Below are positions 1-9,128 of a stretch of 64,000 nt of DNA, in pieces; position 1 is the first letter of the stretch, and every line of letters starts with the position of its first letter. Source of the stretch: Campylobacter sp. W0018 (GTDB lineage: Bacteria > Campylobacterota > Campylobacteria > Campylobacterales > Campylobacteraceae); contig JACHTQ010000006.1 of assembly GCA_020135845.1 (NCBI GenBank), forward strand, positions 17,309-81,308, written 5' to 3'. The notes beneath the pieces were generated by a model, which was given only the letters and a program-made list of their open reading frames with translations, had not been told where the DNA came from and ran no database searches. The position numbers and the translations under genes were made by a program.

Positions 1-20
1 AACCGCTAGACGAATGGGCC
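1..20 (-). tRNA. tRNA-Glu, 5' end only (runs off the window)
   Basis: The reverse complement of the first 20 bases reads as the acceptor 5' strand and D-arm start of a bacterial tRNA-Glu, with the characteristic TTCGTCTAG stretch. The 5' end of the mature RNA would be at position 20 and the rest lies outside the window. The anticodon is not visible, so the Glu assignment rests on this 5' motif only. Confidence 0.75.
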
Positions 21-123
21 TTTTGTATATTTTTTGAAAATTAATAAAGCGAAATTATATATTTTTAATTCTTAAATATCCATTAAAATTATTTTTATCT
101 ATAAAAAATTAATATTTTTTGAT

Positions 124-129
124 TATAAT
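124..129 (+). promoter_or_regulatory. -10 box for mntP
   Basis: TATAAT in an AT-rich stretch, 24 bp before the mntP ATG, followed by a GGAG ribosome site at 144-147. Campylobacter vegetative promoters usually have a strong -10 and no conserved -35, which fits. The leader is too short to hold a yybP-ykoY manganese riboswitch. Confidence 0.6.
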
Positions 130-152
130 TTTATTTTATTTTTGGAGTTTTT

Positions 153-719
153 ATGGATTATTTAAGCCTCGTTTTTCTTTCATGTGCTTTAGCAATGGAT
201 GCTTTTGCAGTTTCTTTATGTAAGGGTTTTAGTGTTAAGAGATTAAATTTAAAACATTATTGTATTGTGGGTGCTTATTTTGGTGGCTTTCAAGCTTTAA
301 TGTCTGTTTTTGGATATATCATCGGTTTAAGTTTCGCATCTTTTGTGGCAAGTATTGATCATTGGATAGCATTTATTTTACTTGGTTTTATCGGGTTAAA
401 AATGATCAAAGAAGCGCTTGAAAATGAAGAATGTGATATTCATGCTAATCAGTTTGATTTTAAGATCATGTTTTCTTTAGCTATTGCAACTAGCATTGAT
501 GCTTTAGCGGTTGGAGTTGGTTTTGCATTTTTAGAGACTCCTTTGTTCGTAGCGGTTTTATTTATTGGTTGTATCACTTTTATGTTTTGCATTTTAGCTT
601 TGAAAATAGGTAACAAATTTGGAGTTTTTTTAAAAAATAAAGCCGAATTTTTAGGAGGGGCTGTTTTGATTATTTTGGGTGTAAAAATTTTAATCGAGCA
701 TTTATTTTTTAATGCGTGA
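153..719 (+). CDS. mntP: MntP-type manganese efflux pump
   Basis: A 188-residue inner-membrane protein of the MntP family, predicted to export Mn2+. It has six hydrophobic segments in two related halves, each with a membrane-embedded aspartate: AMDAFAVS at about 14-21 (D16) and SIDALAVG at about 114-121 (D116), the duplicated signature of this family. The length is normal (E. coli MntP is about 188 residues). The start follows a GGAG ribosome site. The 3' end overlaps the convergent miaA by 11 bp. It matches the gene numbered Cj0167c in C. jejuni. The transport role is inferred from family knowledge. Confidence 0.88.
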   Translation: MDYLSLVFLSCALAMDAFAVSLCKGFSVKRLNLKHYCIVGAYFGGFQALMSVFGYIIGLSFASFVASIDHWIAFILLGFIGLKMIKEALENEECDIHANQFDFKIMFSLAIATSIDALAVGVGFAFLETPLFVAVLFIGCITFMFCILALKIGNKFGVFLKNKAEFLGGAVLIILGVKILIEHLFFNA

Positions 720-1572
720 ATTTTTGTTTTAAGATTTCAAAAGCTTCATCAAAATTTAAAGCTATGCTTTGAAATTTTTTATTAAATGTTCTTTGTCGTT
801 TGGCAAGTTGTGCGGTGTGTGTTGTGATTAAATTTTCAAGTTCATTAAAAGAAATTTTTTCATCTAAATATTCTTTACACTCTTTTAAACCTATGCAATT
901 TAAAGCTTTAGTGTCGCGATGAAATTGAGAAAAAAGCTTTTTAGCTTCTTCTAAAAGACCTTCTTCAAGCATTTTTTTAGTCCTCATTTTTATGCGATCT
1001 CTTAGCAAATTACGCTCCCAAACGATTTCATAAATTTCTATATTTTTTAAAACCCCTTTTTTTTGTGTTTGCTTTAAAAAAATACTAGGAATTTCTTTTG
1101 TAATCTCATAAATACTCAACCATTTTTTCAAACGATAAGTGTCATTTTTTGCCACTTTAAAATCAGGATCAATTTTACTCATTAAAGAGTAAATTTCATC
1201 ATTACTTAGATCAGTTTTTATTTCTTCTATTTTTTGACTTAAACCATCCATCATGGTTTTTAAGTAAAATCCAGTTCCACCTGTTATAATTAAAGGTAAA
1301 TTTCTTAATTTGGCAAATTCTTTAGCCTTTTGGTATTCTTTGATAAATAACTCCACATTAAAATGCTCATCAACACTGATTAAATCTATACCAAAATAAT
1401 GAAAATTTTCAAGTTCTTCTTTGGAAGGTTTAGCACTTGCGATATTGATTTCTTTATACACACAAAGACTATCAAGGCTTAAAATAACTGCATTAAAATT
1501 TTTGGCTAATAAATTAGCTAGATGAGTTTTTCCGCTTGCAGTTGTTCCGATAATAGCTATTTCAAAAAACAT
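709..1572 (-). CDS. miaA: tRNA dimethylallyltransferase
   Basis: MiaA transfers a dimethylallyl group to the N6 of A37 in tRNAs reading UNN codons. Visible motifs are the P-loop GTTASGKT at residues 9-16, the substrate-binding DSLCVYK at 34-40 and IITGGTGFY near 96-103. The usual family motif is DSxQxY, and here the glutamine position is cysteine. The 287-residue length is close to epsilonproteobacterial relatives. It is convergent with mntP (tails overlap) and divergent from the prenyltransferase gene. Confidence 0.93.
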   Translation of the reverse strand: MFFEIAIIGTTASGKTHLANLLAKNFNAVILSLDSLCVYKEINIASAKPSKEELENFHYFGIDLISVDEHFNVELFIKEYQKAKEFAKLRNLPLIITGGTGFYLKTMMDGLSQKIEEIKTDLSNDEIYSLMSKIDPDFKVAKNDTYRLKKWLSIYEITKEIPSIFLKQTQKKGVLKNIEIYEIVWERNLLRDRIKMRTKKMLEEGLLEEAKKLFSQFHRDTKALNCIGLKECKEYLDEKISFNELENLITTHTAQLAKRQRTFNKKFQSIALNFDEAFEILKQKFTH

Positions 1573-1641
1573 AAAATGAATTTATCCTAAAATTTATTAA
1601 AATTTGAGTAAAATCATAGCAAAAATTTTTAAAGCGGAAAA

Positions 1642-2526
1642 ATGAATTTATTTTGGACAAAATTTAAAGATATTTTAGAACTTATTGTATTTAAACATTC
1701 TATTTTTGCCTTGCCTTTTTTGTTTTCATCGATGATTGTAGGTTCAAAGCTTGCAAATGATACAGTCTGGTTTGGTTTTAAGGCTTTGATTTTGGGTATT
1801 ATTTGTGCTATAAGTGCTAGAAATTTTGCGATGGCAAGCAATCGCTTAATGGATGAAGATATAGATAAAGATAATCCACGTTGCGCTAATCGTCCTAATA
1901 TAAGTGGAAAAATTGGTAAGAAAAGTATTTGGATATTTATTATTTTAAACGCTTTGATTTTTGTGCTTTGTTCTTATTTTATCAATCCTTTGGCTTTTTA
2001 TCTTTCTTTTCCAGTGCTTTTTGTTTTGGCAATTTATTCTGCTTTTAAGCGTTTTAGTTCTTTGGTGCATTTGGTTTTAGGATTTTGTTTAGGTTTGGCT
2101 CCTATAGCTGGAAGTGTTATTGTGATGGGTGAAATTCATATTTATAGTGTTATTTTATGTTTAGGGGTTACTTTTTGGACTGCCGGATTTGATTTGCTTT
2201 ATTCTTTGCAAGATATGGATTATGATAAAAAAACGGGACTTTTTTCGATTCCCGCTCAATTTGGCGCTAAAGCAACTTTGCTGATTTCTGCCTTTTTTCA
2301 TGTTTTAGCTGTATTATTTTGGTTGCTTTTTGTTTGGCAAGTTTGGGGTGTAGCTTTAGGATATATTTCATTGTTTGGTGTATGCGTTTGTGGTGTAATT
2401 TTGCTTTTTGAACATAAAATTGTTCATAATAATTTTGATCGTATTGATAGAGCATTTTTTACTTTAAATGGCTATTTGAGTATGATATTTTTTATTTTTA
2501 TTTTGGTTGATTTATTATGGAATTAA
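1642..2526 (+). CDS. mqnP: UbiA-family polyprenyltransferase (menaquinone, futalosine route)
   Basis: An integral membrane aromatic prenyltransferase of the UbiA superfamily. The first aspartate-rich motif is NRLMDEDIDKDNPR at 67-80 and the second is DLLYSLQDMDYDKKTG around 183-198; both bind Mg-diphosphate of the prenyl donor. About eight hydrophobic segments follow. Often annotated ubiA, but Campylobacter makes menaquinone by the futalosine pathway and lacks ubiquinone, so the MqnP role (prenylating a 1,4-dihydroxy-6-naphthoate-type acceptor) is the better inference. A possible -10 (TAAAAT, 1609-1614) precedes it. The next gene overlaps its 3' end by 10 bp, so they are co-translated. Confidence 0.82.
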   Translation: MNLFWTKFKDILELIVFKHSIFALPFLFSSMIVGSKLANDTVWFGFKALILGIICAISARNFAMASNRLMDEDIDKDNPRCANRPNISGKIGKKSIWIFIILNALIFVLCSYFINPLAFYLSFPVLFVLAIYSAFKRFSSLVHLVLGFCLGLAPIAGSVIVMGEIHIYSVILCLGVTFWTAGFDLLYSLQDMDYDKKTGLFSIPAQFGAKATLLISAFFHVLAVLFWLLFVWQVWGVALGYISLFGVCVCGVILLFEHKIVHNNFDRIDRAFFTLNGYLSMIFFIFILVDLLWN

Positions 2527-3020
2527 AATTATTTAAAGCTGGATTTGAAGTTGATTTGGAAAATTGCAAGATAAAGGATAATCATTTTTTACAAGAATAT
2601 CTTAAACTCGGAGCCATTTCACAGCTTTCAAAATGGAAAAAAATGGCTACTCGTATTGATTTTAGCGATGGAGAAAAGATAATTTTTGATTTAATTTTAA
2701 GCTTAAAAGAAGATATTTTAAGGGTAGAAAGCGCTATAAATAAAGATGAAGAACTTATACCTTTAAAACAAAAAGCTATCGTAGGATCTTTAAATTTTGA
2801 ACATCTTAATTTTTTAGAAAATATTTTAGAAATTAACCAAGAATACTACATAAGGTTTAGCCTTAATAATCAAAAAATGGCGCTTTTTGCAAAAGCTAAA
2901 AGTCAAACCTTAGCACAAATTATTAAGATTAAGCCTGAAGATAAAACCGCATTTGATGCGTTTGTTGTTGAGGTGCAAAGAGATATGATTAGAAATAAAA
3001 AGGAGCTAGAACATGAGTAA
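2517..3020 (+). CDS. Conserved hypothetical protein (Cj0163c-like)
   Basis: A 167-residue soluble protein that I do not recognise as a known enzyme. It has no signal peptide, membrane segment or cysteine-rich motif. The C-terminus is basic and helical. The start overlaps the end of the prenyltransferase gene by 10 bp and the stop overlaps the next gene by 8 bp, so it sits in the middle of a translationally coupled trio. In that context it could serve an envelope-proximal role with the membrane-anchored neighbour, but the sequence does not show this. Confidence 0.75.
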   Translation: MELKLFKAGFEVDLENCKIKDNHFLQEYLKLGAISQLSKWKKMATRIDFSDGEKIIFDLILSLKEDILRVESAINKDEELIPLKQKAIVGSLNFEHLNFLENILEINQEYYIRFSLNNQKMALFAKAKSQTLAQIIKIKPEDKTAFDAFVVEVQRDMIRNKKELEHE

Positions 3021-3531
3021 TGATGTGATTTATTTGGTTTTTGTATTTGTGCTTTTAGTTGCAATGTTAGCTTATATTAATATCAAAGAAAGAGAAAACA
3101 ATACAAAACTTGCAAAGCTTCAAGGAGTGATTGAGGATATAACTAAAGAAATGCATTATTTTCGTAAAGAGCTTGGGATAAAAGAAGAAGATGAAAATGA
3201 TGAAGAAGACTATAAAATAACACTTTTAAAAGAAGAAATGCAAATTGAGCTTGAAAAACAAATCAGTGCTAAAATTACTCCTGTTTTAAGAACTCTTAAA
3301 ACGATGGAGCATATCATAGAGGATTTTCAAAATGAACAGCAAAATCGTCTTTTAAATTTAGAGCAAAAAGCGCAAAGTATGACTAAGCTTACTCCAAATT
3401 ATGATACAGAAGAACAAAAAATTATTGATCTGTTTAAAGAAGGAAAAACCATAGAGCAAATCGCCAAAGACTTAAGGATAGGAATTGGAAATGTTGAGCT
3501 TGTTTTAAAATTTAAACAGCTTATAAAATAA
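3013..3531 (+). CDS. Membrane-anchored coiled-coil protein with C-terminal HTH-like segment
   Basis: A 172-residue protein with one N-terminal membrane segment (about residues 5-23), a long charged helical region with an acidic patch ([11 protein letters not shown], about 57-67), and a C-terminal segment (about 132-170) with the pattern [20 protein letters not shown] that looks like a small helix-turn-helix. This layout is typical of inner-membrane tethered proteins facing the cytoplasm. It overlaps the preceding gene by 8 bp and is followed after 14 bp by moaA. Matches the gene numbered Cj0162c. Function unknown. Confidence 0.75.
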   Translation: MSNDVIYLVFVFVLLVAMLAYINIKERENNTKLAKLQGVIEDITKEMHYFRKELGIKEEDENDEEDYKITLLKEEMQIELEKQISAKITPVLRTLKTMEHIIEDFQNEQQNRLLNLEQKAQSMTKLTPNYDTEEQKIIDLFKEGKTIEQIAKDLRIGIGNVELVLKFKQLIK

Positions 3532-3545
3532 CATTAGGGGTTTTA

Positions 3546-4508
3546 ATGCTAATTGACCAATTTGGTAGAAAAATTGATTATCTTAGAATTTCAGTAACTC
3601 AGCGATGTAATTTTCGTTGTCTTTATTGTATGCCAAAAATTCCGTTTAATCACCAACCTAAAGAAAATTTATTGAGTTTTGAAGAACTTTTTTTATTCGT
3701 AAAAGCAGCTATTGATGAAGGAATTGAAAAAATTCGCATTACCGGAGGCGAGCCTTTATTACGCAAAGATTTAAGTATTTTTATTAAAATGATTCATGAT
3801 TATAAAAAAGAGCTTGATTTAGCTATTACAACGAATGGATTTTTATTAAAAGACTTTGCTAAAGATCTTAAAAATGCGGGCTTAAAACGTTTAAATGTTT
3901 CACTGGATACCTTAGATGAAAAAAAGGCGAAACAATTAGCACAAAAAGACGTTTTATCAAGTGTTTTAGCTGGAATCGAAGAAGCTTTAAATGTTGGATT
4001 AAGAGTTAAATTAAATACTGTTGCACTTAAAAATTTAAATGACGATGAACTTATAACTCTTTTAGAATTTGCTAAAGCTAAAAATATACAAATTCGTTTT
4101 ATAGAATTTATGGAAAATACCCACGCTTATGGAAAATTGCAAGGTTTAAAAAGAGATGAGATTATCCAAATTTTAAGCCAAAAATACGATGTAAAACTTA
4201 TCAAAAAGGCGGAAAAAGCTCCAGTGAGTCTTTATAGTGCTAATGGCTATAAATTTGGGATCATTGATCCACATAGTCATGAATTTTGCGATTCTTGCAA
4301 TCGTATCCGTCTTAGTGCTGAAGGGCATTTAATACCTTGTCTTTATTTTGATGAAGCTTTAAGCATTAAAGAAGCGATTAGAAAAGGTGATGTAAAAGCT
4401 GCTGTAGAAATTTTACAAGAAGTATTGCGCAATAAGCCTGAAAAAAATAAATGGGGCGTTGTGGATAATGAAACCTCGCTACGTGCTTTTTACCAAACTG
4501 GGGGTTAA
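3546..4508 (+). CDS. moaA: GTP 3',8-cyclase (molybdenum cofactor synthesis)
   Basis: Radical SAM enzyme making the first intermediate of molybdopterin from GTP. The N-terminal cluster motif CNFRCLYC places cysteines at 21, 25 and 28. The second [4Fe-4S] site is seen as [10 protein letters not shown] near 247-258 with a third cysteine in LIPCL about 12 residues later. The chain ends in the conserved GG pair of MoaA. Length 320 is normal. Product is needed by molybdoenzymes such as the DMSO-reductase-type operon at 40.8-43.1 kb. A GGGG run at about 3537-3541 precedes the ATG. Confidence 0.95.
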   Translation: MLIDQFGRKIDYLRISVTQRCNFRCLYCMPKIPFNHQPKENLLSFEELFLFVKAAIDEGIEKIRITGGEPLLRKDLSIFIKMIHDYKKELDLAITTNGFLLKDFAKDLKNAGLKRLNVSLDTLDEKKAKQLAQKDVLSSVLAGIEEALNVGLRVKLNTVALKNLNDDELITLLEFAKAKNIQIRFIEFMENTHAYGKLQGLKRDEIIQILSQKYDVKLIKKAEKAPVSLYSANGYKFGIIDPHSHEFCDSCNRIRLSAEGHLIPCLYFDEALSIKEAIRKGDVKAAVEILQEVLRNKPEKNKWGVVDNETSLRAFYQTGG

Positions 4509-4509
4509 A

Positions 4510-5253
4510 TTGCAAATTGTTGAGACTTTTTTAAGCGTCCAAGGGGAAGGGAAATATAGCGGAAAATTAGCTATTTTTATCCGTTTTGCGGGCTGTAATT
4601 TTAATTGCAGTGGTTTTGGGGTTGAAATCAAAAAAGATGGAAAAATTCTTAAAGGTTGTGATACCATAAGGGCTGTTTTTACTCAAGAATTTAAAGAAAA
4701 ATATAAAAATCTAAATACAGATGAAATTTTTAATCAAATAATAAAACTTAAAGATAAATTTAATCCTATAGTTGTAATTACCGGCGGAGAGCCTTTGATT
4801 CATCATCAAAATTCTGAATTTATTGCTTTGATCAAATCTTTATTAAAAGCGAATTTTGAAATTCACTTTGAAAGTAATGGTAGCATAGAGATTGATTTTT
4901 CAAAATATCCTTTTTATAAAGAATGTATTTTTGCCTTAAGTGTTAAATTAGAAAATAGTGGAGTAGATCGTAATAAGCGTTTGAATTTTAAAGCTCTTAA
5001 ATCATTTAAAAATAATGCTAAAGATAGTTTTTATAAATTTGTATTAAATGCAAATACGCTAAAAAACTCTTTGAAAGAAATTTTAGAAATTTTAAAAGAA
5101 GCTCCTAACGAAGTTTTTTGTATGCCTATGGGGGAAAATCGGGTTAATTTAGACAAAAATGCAAAAAAAATTGCTGAATTTTGCATTAAGAATGGATATA
5201 ATTATTCTGATAGAATTCATATTCGTTTATGGAATGATAAAGAGAGTGTATGA
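4510..5253 (+). CDS. queE: 7-carboxy-7-deazaguanine synthase (queuosine pathway)
   Basis: Radical SAM enzyme converting 6-carboxytetrahydropterin to 7-carboxy-7-deazaguanine. The N-terminus [16 protein letters not shown] and the motif ITGGEPLIH are QueE hallmarks. The cluster cysteines are spaced Cx3Cx16C (CNFNC then KGCDT), because about 14 residues are inserted before the third cysteine. I chose the TTG at 4510, which lies just after moaA and behind CTGGGGG, since an upstream ATG at 4459 would add 17 residues overlapping moaA and not resembling QueE. It overlaps queD by 4 bp (ATGA). Confidence 0.88.
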   Translation: MQIVETFLSVQGEGKYSGKLAIFIRFAGCNFNCSGFGVEIKKDGKILKGCDTIRAVFTQEFKEKYKNLNTDEIFNQIIKLKDKFNPIVVITGGEPLIHHQNSEFIALIKSLLKANFEIHFESNGSIEIDFSKYPFYKECIFALSVKLENSGVDRNKRLNFKALKSFKNNAKDSFYKFVLNANTLKNSLKEILEILKEAPNEVFCMPMGENRVNLDKNAKKIAEFCIKNGYNYSDRIHIRLWNDKESV

Positions 5254-5831
5254 TTATTAGAAAATTATTTGAATTTGAAAACGCCCATATTGTTAGATTT
5301 TGTTCTTCAAAACGTTGTAAAAGTAGCATACATGGACATTCTTACAAGGTTGAAGTTTTGCTTGAAAGTCGATATTTAGATAATGCAGGAATGGTTTATG
5401 ATTTTGGGCTTTTAAAAACTTATATACGCCAGATTATTGATAGTTTTGATCATGCTATTACGCTTTTTAATCAAGATGATCAATCTTATTTACAAGAAAT
5501 GAAAAAATATTCTCAAAGATGGATTACTTTGCCTGTTAATGTGAGTGCGGAAAATTTTTGTCGCGTGTTTTTTATACTTATTGATGCTTTGCTTAAGCAA
5601 ACAAAGATGGTCAATGGAGAACAAGGTGTGAATTTGCAAAGTATTATAGTTCATGAAACAAGAACAGGTTACGCTCAAGCTTTTAAAGACGATGCTTATT
5701 CAGATATTTTGCCAAAAATTTCTCTTGATGATATTGAATTTTCACCAGCCATTAAAGCAGAATGGAATGATATAGATTTTTATGATAAATTAAAAAATTC
5801 GCATATTTTTACAAATCCTAAGGAGATCTAA
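5250..5831 (+). CDS. queD: 6-carboxytetrahydropterin synthase
   Basis: QueD makes 6-carboxy-5,6,7,8-tetrahydropterin from dihydroneopterin triphosphate, the step before QueE. The zinc ligands are visible as H13 and the HGH motif at 28-30, with a nearby cysteine pair (C18, C23), then YDFGLLK at 50-56 and SFDHAITL near 65-72. The 193 residues exceed the short (about 120) QueD type; this longer form is typical of epsilonproteobacteria. ATGA overlap with queE and immediate abutment to the following lipoprotein gene (its ATG uses the last base of the stop) indicate an operon. Confidence 0.9.
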   Translation: MIIRKLFEFENAHIVRFCSSKRCKSSIHGHSYKVEVLLESRYLDNAGMVYDFGLLKTYIRQIIDSFDHAITLFNQDDQSYLQEMKKYSQRWITLPVNVSAENFCRVFFILIDALLKQTKMVNGEQGVNLQSIIVHETRTGYAQAFKDDAYSDILPKISLDDIEFSPAIKAEWNDIDFYDKLKNSHIFTNPKEI

Positions 5832-6256
5832 TGGGCAAAATTTTAACTATTTTTATAAGTTTTTTTATCGTTTTATCGATCAGTGCTTGCGGTGATAATG
5901 ATGAGTTAAATTCTAAAAAACAAAATTCTACAGAAGATAAAGTTGAGTTAGAAAAAAGCGATGAGTCAACCCAATTAAGTGATACAAATTTACCTTTGCC
6001 CGTGGATGATGAATCAGATAATTTTAATACATCCTATAATGCAAATTCTAGCGTTATAGGTTCTTTATATAAACAAAAATGCGCTAGTTGCCATGGAGAA
6101 AAAGGGGAATTAAAGCCTAAAAAAAGTACAGCTATTAGAAATTTAAGTTTTGAGAATTGGACTTTGAAAATTCAAAAATTAAAAGATGATTCTCATGCTT
6201 TTTTAACAAAAGAACAAAGCGATAATTTAGCAAAATATATCATTAAGGTAAAATAA
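5831..6256 (+). CDS. Monohaem cytochrome c lipoprotein
   Basis: A 141-residue exported lipoprotein. The N-terminal signal ends in the lipobox ISAC (C20), followed by a low-complexity acidic and serine/asparagine linker, then one haem c attachment motif CASCH near 82-86. The C-terminal helix pattern (LTKEQSDNLAKYIIKVK) is that of a class I c-type cytochrome. Likely anchored to the periplasmic face and involved in electron transfer. Matches Cj0158c. The partner is unknown; the next gene encodes a small membrane protein 2 bp downstream that could be the associated component. Confidence 0.85.
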   Translation: MGKILTIFISFFIVLSISACGDNDELNSKKQNSTEDKVELEKSDESTQLSDTNLPLPVDDESDNFNTSYNANSSVIGSLYKQKCASCHGEKGELKPKKSTAIRNLSFENWTLKIQKLKDDSHAFLTKEQSDNLAKYIIKVK

Positions 6257-6258
6257 TT

Positions 6259-6666
6259 ATGGAACAAAGTTATCATTTTTTTCTAGCTTTACATCTTTAT
6301 AGTTTGTATGCGAGTGGTTTTTTAATGTTTTTTTACTTGATTTTAACTCAAGGCAATTTTAAAACAGAATTCATTTTTATCCGTAGAATTCGATTATTTT
6401 TACCTATATATAATACTTTTTTAGCTTTTATGCTTTTTACAGGCCTTTTGCTTTTAGCCATGAGAAAATTTCAAATGAATTTGCATTTTTGGCTGATGAT
6501 TGCATCTTGGATTTTAATTTTAGCTTTGGCAATTTTTCATTTTGTGCAGTTTAAAAAAGCTCGTAAAATAAGACGTTATATCGCTTTTAGATGGATGAGT
6601 TTTTTAATTTTATTTTGTAAAATCTTATTGCTATTTTTACCTTTTGTTTTAAAGAAATATTTATAA
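6259..6666 (+). CDS. Small four-helix inner-membrane protein (Cj0157c-like)
   Basis: A 135-residue hydrophobic protein with four predicted membrane helices and basic cytoplasmic loops. Several membrane-proximal histidines (positions 6, 12, 76 and 93) could be haem ligands, but the pattern is not diagnostic. It begins 2 bp after the haem c lipoprotein gene and ends 1 bp before rsmE, so it is in the same transcript. I do not recognise the family with certainty; a partner for the cytochrome is only an inference from position. Confidence 0.78.
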   Translation: MEQSYHFFLALHLYSLYASGFLMFFYLILTQGNFKTEFIFIRRIRLFLPIYNTFLAFMLFTGLLLLAMRKFQMNLHFWLMIASWILILALAIFHFVQFKKARKIRRYIAFRWMSFLILFCKILLLFLPFVLKKYL

Positions 6667-6667
6667 A

Positions 6668-7324
6668 ATGCAATTTTTATATCATCAAAAAGCTGGCGAG
6701 GAAATTTTAAAATTAAAGGGTGAGGAATTTTCTCATCTGAAAGCTAGAAGAGTTAAAGAAAATGAAATATTAACTCTAAGAAATTTAGAGGATAAATTTG
6801 CATATGTTTATAAAATTTCTAATTTAGAGCGTCATTCTTGCGAGTTGCATTTTTTAAGTAAGGAAAATAAAACAACGCACAAAAATTCCACTTTAAATTT
6901 AGCTTTAGCTGTGATAGATATTAAAATTTTAGAAAAAACCCTCCCCTTTTTAAATGAACTTGGGGTTGAAACCTTACATCTTGTTTTCACTGATTTTTCG
7001 CAAAGAAATTTCAAAATAGATTTAAGTCGTTTTGAAAAAATTATCATCGCATCTTGTGAGCAATGTGGAAGAGAAAGCAAAATGAAAATACAAATTTATA
7101 ATCATATAAAAGATTTTTATGAAAGATTTCCAGAAGCGGTTTTGGTTGATTTTGACGGAGAAATTAAAGAATTTGATTTGAATAAAATTTATTTTGTAGG
7201 TCCTGAAGGAGGATTTAGTCAAAGTGAAAAATATTTTTTTAAAGAAAAAATTGGATTAAAAGCTCCAAATATTCTTAAAAGTCAAACTGCCATTATATCG
7301 ATTGCTTCGAAAATGCTTCTTTAA
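6668..7324 (+). CDS. rsmE: 16S rRNA m3U1498 methyltransferase
   Basis: RsmE-family SPOUT methyltransferase for U1498 of 16S rRNA. The SAM-binding knot is visible as VGPEGGFSQSE near 177-187 and the C-terminal motif LKSQTAIISIASKMLL. The central CEQCGRESK (about 131-139) is also characteristic. At 218 residues it is slightly short compared with the usual 230-245. It abuts the previous membrane protein gene (1 bp gap) and is followed by the rpmE promoter. Confidence 0.9.
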   Translation: MQFLYHQKAGEEILKLKGEEFSHLKARRVKENEILTLRNLEDKFAYVYKISNLERHSCELHFLSKENKTTHKNSTLNLALAVIDIKILEKTLPFLNELGVETLHLVFTDFSQRNFKIDLSRFEKIIIASCEQCGRESKMKIQIYNHIKDFYERFPEAVLVDFDGEIKEFDLNKIYFVGPEGGFSQSEKYFFKEKIGLKAPNILKSQTAIISIASKMLL

Positions 7325-7363
7325 AATTTACTTAAATTAATCTATTTTTTATATTATATTTAC

Positions 7364-7369
7364 TATAAT
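7364..7369 (+). promoter_or_regulatory. -10 box for rpmE
   Basis: TATAAT in an AT-rich stretch between rsmE and rpmE, about 34 bp before the ATG, with an AAGGAA ribosome site at 7392-7397. Suggests rpmE, rsmI and the methylase gene can be transcribed independently of the upstream operon. Confidence 0.6.
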
Positions 7370-7402
7370 CACTGTTTATTGTTTTATTTTTAAGGAAAAG
7401 TT

Positions 7403-7603
7403 ATGAAAAAAGAAATTCATCCAGAATATGTAGAATGTAAAGTTAGTTGTGCTTGTGGCAATACTTTTGTAACTAAGTCTAATAAAAATGAATTAAGAGT
7501 GGATATTTGTTCAAGTTGTCATCCTTTTTTTACAGGAAGTGAAAAAATAGTTGATGCTGCGGGTCGTGTAGAGAAATTTAAGAAAAAATACGCAATGCAA
7601 TAA
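7403..7603 (+). CDS. rpmE: 50S ribosomal protein L31
   Basis: A 66-residue L31. It is the zinc-binding form: cysteines at CKVSCACG (12, 16, 18) and a CSSCH pair (about 36-39). Begins MKKEIHPEY, typical of bL31. Has its own promoter and a strong ribosome site. rsmI starts 2 bp after its stop. Confidence 0.96.
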   Translation: MKKEIHPEYVECKVSCACGNTFVTKSNKNELRVDICSSCHPFFTGSEKIVDAAGRVEKFKKKYAMQ

Positions 7604-7605
7604 TT

Positions 7606-8430
7606 ATGCTCTATTTTATTCCTACTCCGATAGGAAATTTAGGCGATATATCTTTTAGAGCCTTAGAGCTTTTAAAGACTTGTGAAATTTTCTTTTGTGA
7701 AGATACAAGAGTAAGCAAGTCTCTACTTTTATCACTTTCTCATAAATTTCAGATTGATTTTAAAACTAAAAAAATGATTGCTTTTCATACCCATAATGAA
7801 AAGGAAATTTTAAAGAATCTAAATCCAGAATTTTTTTCTCAAAATGTAGCTTTTTTAAGCGATGCGGGTATGCCAGGTATTAGTGATCCAGGATATACTT
7901 TGGCTGATTTTGCTTTAAAAAATGGCATTGAATTTGAAGTTTTGCCAGGTGCAAATGCAGCTTTAGTTGCTCTTGTAAGTTCAGCTTTAAGTGAAAAAGA
8001 ATTTGTTTTTATGGGTTTTTTAGCCAATAAAGGCAAAGAGCGTATAAAAGATATCCAAAGAGCTTTAAATCATCCTTATGCGAGCATTGTTTATGAGTCA
8101 CCTAAGCGAATTTTATCTTTAGTAGAGCAAATTTCACTTATAGATGAAAATCGCGAAATTTTTGCAATAAAAGAAATTTCTAAAAAATTTGAAACCAAAT
8201 TTAAAGGCACGGCTAAAGAAGTTTTTGATAAATTAAAACAAGCAAATTTAAATGGAGAATGGGTACTTGTTATTTCAAAAAATTATCATAAATTAGATCA
8301 TAATTCTTTATTAGAAAGTGATATTTTGAAACTTGATATTCCTTTAAAGGCTAAAAGTAAACTTCTAGCAAAAATCAATGGAAAAAATCCAAAAGAAATT
8401 TACGCAAAACTGCTTTTAAGTCAAAATTAG
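7606..8430 (+). CDS. rsmI: 16S rRNA 2'-O-ribose C1402 methyltransferase
   Basis: RsmI methylates the 2'-OH of C1402 in 16S rRNA. It has the tetrapyrrole-methylase fold with the N-terminal motif IPTPIGNLGDISFRALELL, then LSDAGMPGISDPGY near 84-97 and LPGANAALVALVSSAL around 111-126. Length 274 is normal. Located 2 bp after rpmE and 14 bp before another RNA methylase gene. Confidence 0.94.
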   Translation: MLYFIPTPIGNLGDISFRALELLKTCEIFFCEDTRVSKSLLLSLSHKFQIDFKTKKMIAFHTHNEKEILKNLNPEFFSQNVAFLSDAGMPGISDPGYTLADFALKNGIEFEVLPGANAALVALVSSALSEKEFVFMGFLANKGKERIKDIQRALNHPYASIVYESPKRILSLVEQISLIDENREIFAIKEISKKFETKFKGTAKEVFDKLKQANLNGEWVLVISKNYHKLDHNSLLESDILKLDIPLKAKSKLLAKINGKNPKEIYAKLLLSQN

Positions 8431-8444
8431 ATAGAATCAAAGTC

Positions 8445-9128
8445 ATGATAGTTTATGGAAAGCAAATATTTTTTTACATTTTAAAACATCACAAAGATTT
8501 GGTTAAAGAACTTTATTTGGCTAAAGAATGTGATAAAGAAGATTTTAAAAAGATTGCAAATTTTGGATTTAAAATTAAAAAACTTGATTTTAAAACAGCT
8601 CAAGCTTATGCTAGAGGCGGAAATCATCAAGGTTTTTTGCTTGATATTGAAGAGTATCAATTTAAAGAATTAAATTCTTTAAAAAAAAGTGATTTTATAG
8701 CTATACTTTGTGGTATTAGTGATGTTGGAAATATAGGATCTATAGCAAGAACTGCATATGCTTTAGGAGCTGGTGGAATTGTTTTTATTGGAGAAAGATT
8801 AAATATGGAAGGGGTGATACGCACAAGTAGCGGTGCGGCTTTAGATCTTGATATCGTTTTAAGTCGTGATATTTTATCGGTTATAAATGAGTTAAAACAG
8901 GTGGGATTTAAAATTTTTGCCAGTGCAAATGGGGGAAAAGAAATTCATGATTTTAAATTTGAAAAAAGCAAAAAAGCTCTCATTTTAGGAAGCGAGGGTT
9001 TAGGATTGAGTCAAAAAATAATAAATAAATGCGATGAATGTGTGGGCATAGAAATGAAACATGGTTTTGATAGTCTTAATGTCAGTGCAGCTTTTGCAAT
9101 ACTTTGTGATAGGATGATAAATGCTTAA
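8445..9128 (+). CDS. rlmB: TrmH/RlmB-family RNA 2'-O-methyltransferase
   Basis: A SPOUT-class RNA ribose methyltransferase of 227 residues. Three family motifs are present: motif 1 GNIGSIARTAYALGA (about 95-109), motif 2 ILGSEGLGLS (about 178-187) and motif 3 SLNVSAAFAIL (about 211-221). The N-terminal substrate-binding part includes GGNHQGFLL, as in RlmB. The exact RNA target (23S G2251 or another) cannot be told from sequence. The stop overlaps the next start by 8 bp. Confidence 0.85.
   Translation: MIVYGKQIFFYILKHHKDLVKELYLAKECDKEDFKKIANFGFKIKKLDFKTAQAYARGGNHQGFLLDIEEYQFKELNSLKKSDFIAILCGISDVGNIGSIARTAYALGAGGIVFIGERLNMEGVIRTSSGAALDLDIVLSRDILSVINELKQVGFKIFASANGGKEIHDFKFEKSKKALILGSEGLGLSQKIINKCDECVGIEMKHGFDSLNVSAAFAILCDRMINA

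Noticed and set aside
20-152. Possible manganese riboswitch before mntP
   Set aside because: The -10 box lies only 24 bp from the ATG, leaving no room for a yybP-ykoY structure.
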